Shown here in pieces: positions 15,001 through 23,396 of a stretch of DNA of 38,437 bases. Made by a program: the position numbers and the translations under genes. Origin of the DNA: Actinophytocola sp. Lineage in GTDB: Bacteria > Actinomycetota > Actinomycetes > Mycobacteriales > Pseudonocardiaceae. Positions within the stretch are counted from its first letter, which is position 1; each line of letters begins with the position of its first letter. A model generated the notes under the pieces. The model saw nothing but the letters and a program-made list of their open reading frames with translations, ran no database searches and was not told where the DNA came from. The DNA is taken from NCBI GenBank assembly GCA_009377475.1, contig WHTY01000041.1, positions 1 to 38,437 on the forward strand. The letters are read 5' to 3'.

Positions 15001-16200
15001 TTCCCTGGACTCGCGCCGTGCCAACGCCCGGCGCAACGCCACCGGACCGCCGAGTGCCAGGGCGACGCAGAGGGTGGCCGGGACGACCATCGCGACCGCC
15101 AACGACGTCGCCTCGCCAAGCGGTCCGATCACCGACGGTCCGGCGAGCATGCCGACGTACCCGAACGTCGTCACCTTCGACAGCGCGGTGCCCGCAGCCT
15201 CACCGGACCCCGCACCGGCGAAGATCACCGGCACCACTACGGACAGTCCGATCCCGACCAGGAACCACGCCGCGTAGCCGACGTACACCCCGCCCACGGC
15301 AGGCGAGAGCAGCACGAGGCCGTACCCCGCGACGGCAGTGACCGCACAACGGCGCAGCGTCCCCACCGGGCCGAACCGATGTCGCACCCGGTCTCCGGCC
15401 AGCCGCATCGACGTCATCGCGGCCGTGAACACGATGAAGGCGAACGTCGCTGAGGACAGGTCGGCCCCGAGCGCCCGGTTCGCGTGCAGCGCGGCCCAGT
15501 CCATCGCCGCGCCCTCGCTGACGAACGCGGCAAACGCCACCGCACCGAGCGCGACCACCAGCCGCAGCGGCAGCCGACCACCGCCCGCGTCAGCGGCACC
15601 AGGATCAGCATCCGACCCCACCCGCTCGTCGGTCAGCAGCCTGCTCGTCGGCAACCGGACCAGCAACGCAGCGGCAAGCGCGCCGGTCGTCATCACGTAC
15701 CGCACGTCCGCTCCCCAGTGCAGCCCGGCCGCGATCATGGCGCCGCCGAACACGCCGCCGAGGCTCCACACGCCGTGGAACGCCGACAGCACCGGTCGCG
15801 GCCACCGCTGCTCCACCCGCACCGCGTGGGCGTTCATCGACACGTCCAGCGCGCCGATCGCGCCGCCGAACACCCCGGTCGCCGCCAGCAGCACCGGATA
15901 CGACGGCGCGAGCGCGGGTCCGAGCAGCGTCAGCGTGGACACCGGCTCGGCGAACGCGACAACTCTGCGGCTCGTCAGCCGGTCGCACAGCCTGCCAGCC
16001 ACCGGCATGCACACCAGCGCGCCCATGCCGGTGGCGAGCAGCACCGTGCCCAGCCGTGCCTCACCGAGGTCGAGCCGGTGGTTGATCGCGGGCAGCGCCG
16101 CGCCCCACAAGCCAACGGTCACGCCGCACAGCGCGAAGATCCCGAACACGCCGAGTCGCGCAGTGCGGACGTCGGCCGCCGGGTCAACCGTCGCCGTCAT
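14986..16200 (-). CDS. MFS transporter (YbjJ/fucose-permease-like group)
   Basis: 404 residues from ATG 16200, with about twelve hydrophobic helices. After MTATVDPAADVRTARLG comes helix 1 (VFGIFALCGVTVGLWGAALP). Hallmarks of this MFS subgroup are LDLGEARLGTVLLATGMGALVCMPVAGRL (motif A region), GALDVSMNAHAVRVEQRW and FHGVWSLGGVFGGAM. Substrate is unknown; drugs, sugars or metabolites are all possible. An upstream extension to 16356 is open only because the region is a 21-bp repeat array, so I reject that start. No clear ribosome-binding site is visible because the leader is the array itself. The C-terminal residues RESRELGCS are encoded by a repeat-like unit. Confidence 0.8.
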   Translation of the reverse strand: MTATVDPAADVRTARLGVFGIFALCGVTVGLWGAALPAINHRLDLGEARLGTVLLATGMGALVCMPVAGRLCDRLTSRRVVAFAEPVSTLTLLGPALAPSYPVLLAATGVFGGAIGALDVSMNAHAVRVEQRWPRPVLSAFHGVWSLGGVFGGAMIAAGLHWGADVRYVMTTGALAAALLVRLPTSRLLTDERVGSDADPGAADAGGGRLPLRLVVALGAVAFAAFVSEGAAMDWAALHANRALGADLSSATFAFIVFTAAMTSMRLAGDRVRHRFGPVGTLRRCAVTAVAGYGLVLLSPAVGGVYVGYAAWFLVGIGLSVVVPVIFAGAGSGEAAGTALSKVTTFGYVGMLAGPSVIGPLGEATSLAVAMVVPATLCVALALGGPVALRRALARRESRELGCS

Positions 16201-16208
16201 ATCGCGGA

Positions 16209-16341
16209 ACTCACGGCGTTCGATCGCGGGACTCGCGGGCTGGATCTCGGAACTCGCGGCACCAGAAGTCGGGACTCGCACCAGCAAGGTGCGACTCGCG
16301 CCAAATACGGTGCGACTCGCGGGAAATAAGGTGCGACTCGC
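16209..16341 (-). repeat. 21-bp tandem array, family 2, between the aldo/keto reductase stop and the MFS start
   Basis: ACTCGC-type cores (GCGAGT on the minus strand) at 16336, 16315, 16294, 16274, 16252, 16231 and 16209 are stepped 21, 21, 20, 22, 21 and 22 bp. The first unit on the minus strand begins 11 nt after the reductase stop codon. The array fills nearly the whole 152-bp gap and ends 9 nt before the MFS start codon. Units nearer the MFS gene are more decayed. Confidence 0.88.
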
Positions 16342-16352
16342 GGGCTGCCGGG

Positions 16353-17372
16353 TCACAGCGCACGGGAGCGCTGCCCGATGCCGATGGGGCCGTAGGGGTA
16401 GTCGGCCGGCTCCGGGTCGCTGGCCGCGTCGAGACGCTTGCGCTCGGCGTCGGTCAGCCGCAAGCCCGCCGCGCCGAGGTTGTCCGCCAACTGCGCGTCG
16501 GTCCGCGCGCCGAGGATCACCGACGTCACCCCGGGCCGGTCGACCAGCCAGGACAACGCCACGTGCGACATCGGCACCCCACGCTCGGCCGCGATGTCCG
16601 CAACCGCGTCGACGACGTCCCAGGTGCGCTGCGCCGCCGCCCTGCGGTCGTACGCCTCGACACCCCGGTCAGGGTCCTCGCCGAGCCGGGTCGCCCCTGA
16701 CGGCCGTTCCTTCCGGCGGTACTTCCCGGTGAGCCAGCCGCCGCCGAGCGGCGACCACGGCAGCACGCCGAGCCCGTTGGCCGCCGCGGCTGGCAGGATC
16801 TCCCACTCCACCTCCCTTGCGAGCAGGTTGTACTGCGGCTGCAACGTCACCGGCGGCGCGAAGCCCCTGGCAGCGGCGACGTCGACAGCCCGCTGCACCT
16901 GCCACTCTGTGAAGTTCGACAGCCCGACGTAGCGCACCTTCCCGGCTCGCACGGCGTCGTCGAGGAACCGCAACGTCTCCTCCAACGGCGTGAGCGGGTC
17001 GTAGCCGTGCAACTGGTACAGGTCGACGTGATCGACACCCAGCCGTCGCAGCGAAGCATCGAGCACAGCCGCGAGGCGCCTGCGGGACGTGCCGACGTCG
17101 TTGCGCCCGTCGCCCATCGCGAACCGGCCCTTGGTGGCGAGCACGACGTCGTCCCGCCGCGACGGCTGCCGCGCCAGCCATCGGCCGATGATCTCCTCGC
17201 TGGCGCCGCGCCCGTAGACGTCGGCGGTGTCAAGCAGTGTGCCGCCAGCGTCGACGAACCGGGCGAGCTGCGCGTGACTGCCAGCCTCGTCGGTCTCCTG
17301 GCCGAACGTCATGGTGCCGAGCGCGAACGCCGACACCACGCAGCCGCTCGCGCCGAGCGTGCGGTATTCCAT
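16353..17372 (-). CDS. Aldo/keto reductase
   Basis: 339 residues, an NADPH-dependent carbonyl reductase with TIM-barrel fold. It begins EYRTLGASGCVVSAFALGTMTFG, and the catalytic tetrad is visible: Asp in LLDTADVYG (with the Tyr), Lys in VVLATKGRF, His in DLYQLHGYD. Substrate-loop and cofactor motifs are YVGLSNFTEWQVQRA, LQPQYNLLAREVEWE, LPWSPLGGGWLTGKY and VTSVILGARTDAQLADNLGA. Length is normal for the group. AGGGAGG sits just before ATG 17372. It has 21-bp arrays on both sides, so it is a single-gene unit; the true substrate is unknown. Confidence 0.92.
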   Translation of the reverse strand: MEYRTLGASGCVVSAFALGTMTFGQETDEAGSHAQLARFVDAGGTLLDTADVYGRGASEEIIGRWLARQPSRRDDVVLATKGRFAMGDGRNDVGTSRRRLAAVLDASLRRLGVDHVDLYQLHGYDPLTPLEETLRFLDDAVRAGKVRYVGLSNFTEWQVQRAVDVAAARGFAPPVTLQPQYNLLAREVEWEILPAAAANGLGVLPWSPLGGGWLTGKYRRKERPSGATRLGEDPDRGVEAYDRRAAAQRTWDVVDAVADIAAERGVPMSHVALSWLVDRPGVTSVILGARTDAQLADNLGAAGLRLTDAERKRLDAASDPEPADYPYGPIGIGQRSRAL

Positions 17373-17440
17373 GAAGTCCTCCCTCTCGAGTTCCGTCAGC
17401 GCCGGTTCCAGCAGCGGCGGGCGCCGCGCCGGAAGTCGGG

Positions 17441-17531
17441 ACTCACGGCCCCTTACGGTGCAACTCGCGCCAAATACGGTGCAACTCGCGGGAAATAAGG
17501 TGCGACTCGCGCGGATTACGGTGCGACTCGC
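17441..17531 (-). repeat. 21-bp tandem array, family 2, directly after the alpha-glucosidase gene
   Basis: GCGAGT cores on the minus strand correspond to plus-strand ACTCGC-type sites at 17526, 17505, 17484, 17463 and 17441 (last decayed), stepped 21, 21, 21 and 22 bp. On the minus strand the array begins 10 nt after the alpha-glucosidase stop. The strip from 17373 to 17440 holds the reductase leader. Confidence 0.9.
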
Positions 17532-17541
17532 GGGTGCTGGA

Positions 17542-19191
17542 TCAGGCCAGGCGGAGCCAGGCGGTGGCGTCGGTCGGCAGCCGATCCCCGTCGAGCGGCG
17601 CGCTGGCCAGCAGCACCTCGGCGCCCTCCGGCAGCGGGAACGCCGTCGCGCCGTAGTTCACCACGCACGCGACGCCGTCGCCGCGCTCGAAGAACAGCAC
17701 GTCCTCCGGCGCGTCGTGCCAGCGGAAGTCCTCGCCAAGCAACCCCGGCTCCGCGCGGCGCACCCGCAACGCTGCCCGGTGCAGCGAGAGCATCGACGCC
17801 TCGTCACCGTCCTGAGTGGACATCGCGTACTTCGCGAACCACTCCGGCTGCCGCAGCCACGACGTCCCGTCCGCGTCTCGTGGCGAGAACCCGAAGCTCG
17901 GCGCCTCCGGCGTCCACGGCAGCGGGACCCGGCAGCCGTCCCTGCCGACGTCGACACCATCGCTGCGCACCCAGCTCGGGTCCTGCCGCTCGTCGTCCGG
18001 CAGGTCGACCACCTCCGGCAGCCCGAACTCCTCACCCTGGTAGAGGTACTGGGAGCCCGGCAGCGCGAGCAGCGCCGTGATCGCGGCCCGTGCCCGCCGC
18101 TCGCCGAGCGCGACATCGACGTCGCCGCGCGGGCGCACCCTGGCCAGGTGCGGGTCCCATTCCGCGAACTCGGCGTCAGGACGCACGATGCCGTAGCGGG
18201 TGACGGCGCGGTGCACGTCGTGGTTAGCCAGCGTCCAGGTGATCGTCGCGCCGATCGAGCCGATCTCGGCGAACGCCCTGTCGATCGACTGTCGCCACTC
18301 CCCGGCGTGCCAGGGCTGCATCAGCAGGTCGAAGAAAAACGCCTGCGGCAGCTCGTCAGGGCGCAGGTATCGGGCAAGGTCCTCGACCATCGGCACCCAG
18401 ATCTCGCCAACCAGCGTGAGGTCCCTGCCGTAGGAGTCGGCGATCTGCCGCCAGCGCCGGTAGACGTCATGAACCTCGTCACGGTTCCAGGCGTACTCGT
18501 TGTGGCTCCCGCCGTGCCAGTCCGGCAGGTCTTCGTGCTTGTACAGCCCGTGCGCGACGTCGATGCGGAAGCCGTCGACGCCCCGGTCGAACCAGAACCG
18601 CAGCACGTCGTCGAACAGCGCGGTCACGTCGGGGTGGCGCCAGTTGAAGTCCGCCTGGGTAGAGTCGAAGAAGTTCAGGTACCACTGCCCCGGCGTGCCG
18701 TCCGGCTCGGTGACCCTGGTCCAGGCTGGGCCTCCGAAGCAAGACGGCCAGTTGTTCGGCGGCAGCTCGCCGCCTGCGCCCTTGCCCTCTCTGAAGATGA
18801 ACCGCTCCCGCGCCGGCGAGCCGGGCCCGGCCGCGACGGCCTCTTGGAACCACACGTGTTCGGTGGAGCAGTGATTGGGCACCAGGTCGAGCAGCACCTT
18901 CAGCCCCCGAGAGTGAGCCTCGGCCACGAACTCGTCGAACACCGTGAGGTCGCCGTAGTCCGGTTCGATGTCGGTGTAGTCCGCGACGTCGTAGCCGTGG
19001 TCGTTCTGCGGCGACGGGAAGCACGGGTTCAGCCACAACCCGTCGACGCCGAGGTCGGCGAGGTAGTCCAGCCGCGACCGCAGCCCGGCGAAGTCGCCGA
19101 TGCCGTCGCCGTCGCCGTCGGCGAAACTCCGCAGGTACACCTGGTAGATGACGGCGTTGCGCCACCACGGAGCGTTCGATTCCTGGGTCAT
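17542..19191 (-). CDS. GH13 alpha-glucosidase / oligo-1,6-glucosidase type
   Basis: 549 residues, cytoplasmic (no signal peptide). It hydrolyses short alpha-glucosides taken up by the importer encoded just upstream. It begins WWRNAVIYQVYLRSFADG, and the conserved GH13 regions are DLVPNH (about 102-107), GFRIDVAH (nucleophile Asp211), VGEIWV (acid/base Glu263) and TLANHDVHR (Asp325). GDGDGIGDFAG (27-36) is the calcium-site-like motif of this subfamily. Preferred substrate (maltose, isomaltose, trehalose or sucrose) cannot be read from the sequence. The ATG at 19191 has GAGGAGAG 4 nt upstream. It is the last gene of the sugar operon, 17 nt after the second permease. Confidence 0.92.
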   Translation of the reverse strand: MTQESNAPWWRNAVIYQVYLRSFADGDGDGIGDFAGLRSRLDYLADLGVDGLWLNPCFPSPQNDHGYDVADYTDIEPDYGDLTVFDEFVAEAHSRGLKVLLDLVPNHCSTEHVWFQEAVAAGPGSPARERFIFREGKGAGGELPPNNWPSCFGGPAWTRVTEPDGTPGQWYLNFFDSTQADFNWRHPDVTALFDDVLRFWFDRGVDGFRIDVAHGLYKHEDLPDWHGGSHNEYAWNRDEVHDVYRRWRQIADSYGRDLTLVGEIWVPMVEDLARYLRPDELPQAFFFDLLMQPWHAGEWRQSIDRAFAEIGSIGATITWTLANHDVHRAVTRYGIVRPDAEFAEWDPHLARVRPRGDVDVALGERRARAAITALLALPGSQYLYQGEEFGLPEVVDLPDDERQDPSWVRSDGVDVGRDGCRVPLPWTPEAPSFGFSPRDADGTSWLRQPEWFAKYAMSTQDGDEASMLSLHRAALRVRRAEPGLLGEDFRWHDAPEDVLFFERGDGVACVVNYGATAFPLPEGAEVLLASAPLDGDRLPTDATAWLRLA

Positions 19192-19208
19192 GTCTCTCCT
19201 CATCTTGG

Positions 19209-20126
19209 TTATTTGACGGCGCCAGCGGTGAGGCCGTCGACGATGCGGCGTTGGAAGACGACGACGAGGATCACCAGTGGGATGGTGACCAGCACGCCTG
19301 CTGCCATCTGGCTGCCGAAGGGCACCTGGAAGTCGCTGGCGCCGACGAACTTCGAAATCGCGACCGGGGCGGTCGCCATGGTGGGTTTGTTGGTCATGGT
19401 CAGCGCGATCAGGAACTCGTTCCATGCCGCGATGAACGTGATGATCGCGGTGGTGAACACGCCGGGTGCCGCGAGTGGCAGCACGATCCGGCGGAACGCC
19501 TGCGCCCTGGTGCAGCCGTCCACCATGGCGGCGTGCTCCAGCTCGATCGGGATTTGGCGGAAGAACGCCGTCAGGATCCACACCGCCAGCGGCAGCGTGA
19601 ACGACATCGTGGGGGCGATGATCGCCTGGTAGCTGTTGATCCAGCCGATGTCGGTGAACATCTTCAGCAGCGGGACCACGATGGAGACCACGGGGAACAT
19701 CGACGTCGCGATGATCGCGGTCAGCACCAGCCGTTTGGCGGGAAAGTCCAGCCGTGCCATGGCGTACGCCGTCAGCGTCGCGATCAGCAACGCGAGCACG
19801 GTCGTCGTGCCCGACACGATCAGGCTGTTCAGCAACGCCCGCAGGAAGCCCTGCGACGGTGCGAACACCGCGCCGTAGTTCTCCAGCGACAGCGGCTGTG
19901 GCAGCGGCGACTTGTCGAAGATGTCGGCGGTGCGCCGCAAGCTGGACACCACCATCCAGTAGAACGGCGCGAGGCAGAACACCACGACACCGAACACACC
20001 GAACGTGGTGGGCCAGCCGCGCCGTCGTGGCTTGGGCACCCGGGTTTTCCTGGTGTCCGCACGCCTGGGTGGTGCGGGCGGTGCCTGCGCCGGTTCGACC
20101 GTTGTCTCCGGGGCGGACGTCGTCAT
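19209..20126 (-). CDS. ABC sugar importer permease 2 (MalG/SugB type)
   Basis: 305 residues from ATG 20126. After a Pro-rich cytoplasmic start, the protein has six helices and the EAA loop EHAAMVDGCTRAQAFRRIVLPLAAPG (about 190-215), which contacts the ATPase. Other hallmarks are WMVVSSL near the first helix and AWNEFLIALTMTN after the loop. It overlaps the preceding permease gene by 4 nt (ATGA). The operon resembles M. tuberculosis lpqY-sugA-sugB-sugC, a trehalose recycling importer, and also the Streptomyces/Rhizobium alpha-glucoside systems, so the substrate is a guess. Confidence 0.9.
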   Translation of the reverse strand: MTTSAPETTVEPAQAPPAPPRRADTRKTRVPKPRRRGWPTTFGVFGVVVFCLAPFYWMVVSSLRRTADIFDKSPLPQPLSLENYGAVFAPSQGFLRALLNSLIVSGTTTVLALLIATLTAYAMARLDFPAKRLVLTAIIATSMFPVVSIVVPLLKMFTDIGWINSYQAIIAPTMSFTLPLAVWILTAFFRQIPIELEHAAMVDGCTRAQAFRRIVLPLAAPGVFTTAIITFIAAWNEFLIALTMTNKPTMATAPVAISKFVGASDFQVPFGSQMAAGVLVTIPLVILVVVFQRRIVDGLTAGAVK

Positions 20127-21124
20127 GACGAGCTCACCTCCTGCGGTTTCCGTGCCTTCCGTCGCGCCTTGCGAGACGTCGCTGGCGCCGCGTCCCCGAC
20201 GACATCGGCGCCGAGCACCTTGACGAAGGTGAACGCGACCAGGAACACGAACAAAAACAGCAACACGGCATACGCCGCACCGGGGCCGAAGCGCACGTTC
20301 ATCGCCTCGTCGTGCGCCAGCATCGACAACGTTTCGACCGACGACTTGCGCGATCCGATGAGGACGTAGGGCATGTCGAACATCCGCAGCGAGTCGAGGA
20401 TGCGGAACAGCACCGCGACCAGCAGCGCCGGTTTCACCAGCGGCAACGTGATGCTGAAGAACCGCCGCCATGCACCTGCGCCGTCGACTTTGGCCGCCTC
20501 GTAGGTCTCCTTCGGGATGAGCTGGAGTCCGGCGAGGACGAGCAGTCCGATGAACGGCGCGGTCTTCCACACCTCGGCGAAGATCACCGCGAGCTTGGCG
20601 TGGAACCCCTCCGTTGTCCACAACACCTTGCCGGGCAGGATCGCGTTGGCGACACCGTCGGCGTTGAAGATCCAGCGCCACAGTAACGCGACGATGGCGG
20701 TTGGGATCGCCCACGGCACCAGGATGCTCGCGCGGATCAACGCCCTGCCGCGCAACGCCTGGTGCATGATCAGCGCCATGCCGATACCGAGCGCGGTTTC
20801 CAGCGCCACCGACGTCACCGTCAGGAACGCGGTGTTGTAGAAGGCGTTCCAGAACCGGCCCCCGGCCTCGGTGAAGATCGCGGCGTAGTTGTCGAACCCG
20901 ACGAACGGCTCCGTGTCGCTGACGAAACCCGTCTCCGGATCGACGCCCTCCTGGCCGAACAACGACTGCCGCACCGCTGCCAACATCGGGTAGGCGATCA
21001 CGACGGCCAGCACCAGCATCGTCGGCGCGACCAGCAGGGAGCCGAGTCTGACCGACTCCGCTCGCCGTACCGACTCCGTTCCCCCCGGCTGTCTACCGGA
21101 CGGACGCAGATTGATCGCGACCAT
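20123..21124 (-). CDS. ABC sugar importer permease 1 (MalF/SugA type)
   Basis: 333 residues, six predicted helices. The segment VIFAEVWKTAPFIGLLVLAGLQLIP is characteristic of SugA/MalF proteins and precedes the EAA loop YEAAKVDGAGAWRRFFSITLPLVKPA. Other family segments are LVAPTMLVLAVVIAYP at the first helix and LRMFDMPYVL. The C-terminus is a basic tail (RKARRKARK). It starts 1 nt after the binding-protein stop codon and overlaps the second permease by 4 nt, so the genes are translated together. Confidence 0.9.
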   Translation of the reverse strand: MVAINLRPSGRQPGGTESVRRAESVRLGSLLVAPTMLVLAVVIAYPMLAAVRQSLFGQEGVDPETGFVSDTEPFVGFDNYAAIFTEAGGRFWNAFYNTAFLTVTSVALETALGIGMALIMHQALRGRALIRASILVPWAIPTAIVALLWRWIFNADGVANAILPGKVLWTTEGFHAKLAVIFAEVWKTAPFIGLLVLAGLQLIPKETYEAAKVDGAGAWRRFFSITLPLVKPALLVAVLFRILDSLRMFDMPYVLIGSRKSSVETLSMLAHDEAMNVRFGPGAAYAVLLFLFVFLVAFTFVKVLGADVVGDAAPATSRKARRKARKPQEVSSS

Positions 21125-21125
21125 G

Positions 21126-22439
21126 TCAGGGCCCGTTCACGAGACCGGACAGCCGGGACTGCAGGCTGGACAGCGCATCCTCGGCGGACTTCTCGCCAGT
21201 CAGTGCGTCATAGGCCTCGTCCTGGATCGCGGCGGTCGTGTCGCCGTAACGCACCACCCGCGGCCTCGGCTCCGCAGTGAGGATCGACTCCTTGAGCTCG
21301 GGCAGGTACGGGTACTCCTCGATCAGCTCCTTGTCCTCGTACAGCCCGGCATACGACGGGGCATAGCCATCGTCGATGAGCTTGTCGCGTTGCATCTGCT
21401 CGGTGGTCATGTACTTGATGAAGTCCAGCGCGGTGGCCTTGTTCTTGGCGAACGACGACACCGCGAGGTTCCAGCCACCGAGGCTGGACGAGCCGGGACC
21501 GTCGACGCCGGGCAGCGGCGCGACGTCGAACTTGCCCGCCACCTTGCTCGACCCGTCGTTGGCGTTGGCCATCGAGTATTGGTACGGCCACTGCCGGTGG
21601 AAGATCAGGTCGCCCTTCTGGAACGCCTGCCTGCCGGTCTCCTCCTCATAGGTGATGGCCTCCTTCGCGATCATGCCGGAGGAGAAGCCGTCGACCAGAT
21701 TGCTGAAGCCCTCCTTCGCCTCCGGGGTGTCGAGCGCGGGCTTGCCATCCTCACCGACGATGGACCCACCGGCGGACTGGACGGACTCGGCGAAGTTGAC
21801 CGTGAGACCTTCGTACTTCTCGAACTGCCCCGCGTAGCAGGACATGCCCTTCGCCTCGGGCAGCGTCAGGATCTCCTCGCACTGCTCGCGCATCTCGTCC
21901 CAGGTCTCCGGCGGCTTGTCGAAACCGGCCTTCTTCATCAGGTCGGTCCGGTGGTACAGCAGCCCGGCGTCGGTGTAGTTCGGCACCCCGTACAACTGGC
22001 CCCGGTACTGCGCGGCCTCGACGACCGGATCGAGCATCTTGTCGGTCCCGAACTCGCTTTCCGGCAGCGGCTCGATCCAGCGGTGCGCGGCGAACTCCGA
22101 CGTCCACACCACGTCCACCGAGATCACGTCGTAGGCGTCCGACTTGGTCTCCGCGTTCTGGATGTACTGCTGCCGCTGCTGGTCCGCCTCTTCCGGCAGC
22201 TCGACGAAGCTCACCTTCTGATCAGGGTGCTGCTCATTCCACTGCTTGATGAGCTCGGGGGTGGTTCCGGTGGTGTCCTTGCCGGACACGAAGCTGATCG
22301 GGCCCCTGCCGGTGAAGTCGCCGACCTTGGGTGCCGCGACCTCGTCATCACCACTGCCGGTGCCGGTGCCACACGCCGCGAGGAGGGTGGTCGCGAGCGA
22401 GACACCGAGGGCAGCGCGGATGCGTCCTCGGGTTTTCAC
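21126..22439 (-). CDS. ABC sugar importer solute-binding lipoprotein
   Basis: 437 residues from GTG 22439, which has AAGGAG at good spacing. The signal peptide VKTRGRIRAALGVSLATTLL ends in lipobox LAAC (Cys23), so the mature protein is lipid-anchored. Family 1 extracellular sugar-binding features: PISFVSGKDTTGTTPELIKQWNEQHP, AYDVISVDVVWTSEFAAHRW, GVPNYTDAGLLYHRTDLM, LGGWNLAVSSFAKNKATALDFIKYM. It determines substrate specificity; LpqY-like proteins bind trehalose, others maltose or cyclodextrins. An open frame continues 120 nt upstream but lies in a hairpin repeat and the ribosome-binding region, so it is rejected. Confidence 0.92.
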   Translation of the reverse strand: MKTRGRIRAALGVSLATTLLAACGTGTGSGDDEVAAPKVGDFTGRGPISFVSGKDTTGTTPELIKQWNEQHPDQKVSFVELPEEADQQRQQYIQNAETKSDAYDVISVDVVWTSEFAAHRWIEPLPESEFGTDKMLDPVVEAAQYRGQLYGVPNYTDAGLLYHRTDLMKKAGFDKPPETWDEMREQCEEILTLPEAKGMSCYAGQFEKYEGLTVNFAESVQSAGGSIVGEDGKPALDTPEAKEGFSNLVDGFSSGMIAKEAITYEEETGRQAFQKGDLIFHRQWPYQYSMANANDGSSKVAGKFDVAPLPGVDGPGSSSLGGWNLAVSSFAKNKATALDFIKYMTTEQMQRDKLIDDGYAPSYAGLYEDKELIEEYPYLPELKESILTAEPRPRVVRYGDTTAAIQDEAYDALTGEKSAEDALSSLQSRLSGLVNGP

Positions 22440-22509
22440 GGGGTACTCCTTATTGATCGATTCAGTACAGCGCACGCGTGTGCCGTTGCGCGCTGCGCTG
22501 GGTGGGGGT

Positions 22510-22562
22510 GCGGCGAAAGACGCTTTCGCTGCGTCCAGTGCAGGCAAAGCGTCTTTCACCGC
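22510..22562. repeat. Long imperfect hairpin between the ATPase and binding-protein genes
   Basis: GCGGCGAAAGACGCTTTCGC (22510-22529) pairs with GGCAAAGCGTCTTTCACCGC (22543-22562), with one mismatch in the first 17 positions and a 13-nt loop. It lies 1 nt after the ATPase stop codon. It may act as a terminator or attenuator, or stabilise the mRNA. I recall similar CTTTC-rich hairpins between genes in other Pseudonocardiaceae, so it may be a fourth dispersed repeat family. Confidence 0.75.
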
Positions 22563-22563
22563 A

Positions 22564-23247
22564 TCAAGCGGAGAGGCGCTGGCCCGTCTGGGTCGAGAAC
22601 ACGTGCGTCTCGCCGGGGCGTACCCGCAGGTTCATCCGGTCGCCCTTGGCGGGGAGGCGGCGCGAGTCGACGCGGGCGATCACGTCGACGTCGCCGAGCC
22701 GCCGGTCGCAGCCGTCGAGGGTGCCGTAGACGTAGGCGTCCGAGCCAAGCTCCTCGATCAGGTTCACGGTGAGGCCGAAGCCCTCGCCGTCGCCGACGAT
22801 CGCCCTGCCCATCGCCACCCGCTGCCGCTGCCCACCGGACAACGCCTTGGGCTTGCGGTCCAGGTACGGCTCAAGGTCAAGCAACACAGCCGCGTCCGCC
22901 ACCCGCCTGCGACGTTCCCCCTTGGCCACACCGGCGATCTTGAGCGCAAAACCCATGTTGTCCGCGACACTCATGTGCGGATACAGCGCATAGTTCTGAA
23001 ACACCATCGCGATGTCCCGATCCCTCGGTGCGAGGTCGGTGACGTCGCGGTCACCGATGAAGATCGCACCATCATCGACGTCCTCAAGGCCGGCCAACAT
23101 GCGCAGGCTGGTGGACTTGCCGCAGCCCGACGGCCCAACCAGGACGAGGAACTCCCCATCATCGATCCGCAACTGGAGCGAGTTGACAGCGGGACGCTCC
23201 GCCCCCGGATAAGCACGAGTTGTCTCCTCGTACGTCACGATCGCCAT
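22564..23247 (-). CDS. ABC sugar importer ATPase, internally deleted (no Walker B, D-loop or H-loop)
   Basis: 227 residues; UgpC/MsmK/SugC-type ATPases are usually 350-400. Residues 1-151 are a normal start: Walker [10 protein letters not shown] (38-46), Q-loop [13 protein letters not shown] (Gln84) and signature [16 protein letters not shown] (136-151). The next residue is already in the C-terminal regulatory domain ([26 protein letters not shown]). The missing roughly 130 residues would hold Walker B (LMDEPLSNLDAK), D-loop, H-loop (THDQ) and the start of the TOBE domain. The frame stays open, so this is an in-frame deletion with junction near 22789-22800, not a frameshift. The product cannot be a working ATPase. 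ATG 23247 has GAAGGGA upstream. It is the first gene of the operon. Confidence 0.92.
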   Translation of the reverse strand: MAIVTYEETTRAYPGAERPAVNSLQLRIDDGEFLVLVGPSGCGKSTSLRMLAGLEDVDDGAIFIGDRDVTDLAPRDRDIAMVFQNYALYPHMSVADNMGFALKIAGVAKGERRRRVADAAVLLDLEPYLDRKPKALSGGQRQRVAMGRAIVGDGEGFGLTVNLIEELGSDAYVYGTLDGCDRRLGDVDVIARVDSRRLPAKGDRMNLRVRPGETHVFSTQTGQRLSA

Positions 23248-23396
23248 GATCGATCCCTTCTTTCGCCTCACACGCAGGCGGGCTTGATCCGCGCTGGGTG
23301 CCACTGGCCACGCGCGTTCACCAGCGGCATCGCCTGGCGCCTCGATCACCGCGCCGGGGTTGCCGGTCGCGAATCTGACGGCTGGGTTGCCGTCGT

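Noticed and set aside
16201..16356. Upstream extension of the MFS protein by 52 residues (repeats of ASRT)
   Set aside because: It is the translated 21-bp array; MFS helix 1 begins just after ATG 16200.
14897..17531. CRISPR-like look of the regular repeats
   Set aside because: Units are directly tandem with no unique spacers, and no cas genes are present.
17311..19632. Plus-strand open frame of 773 codons over the alpha-glucosidase gene
   Set aside because: Antisense to a gene with full GH13 motifs; composition and content are those of a shadow frame.
22564..23247. A frameshift as explanation of the short sugar ATPase
   Set aside because: One frame runs from start to stop and both ends match the family; the missing part is not found in another frame in the region.
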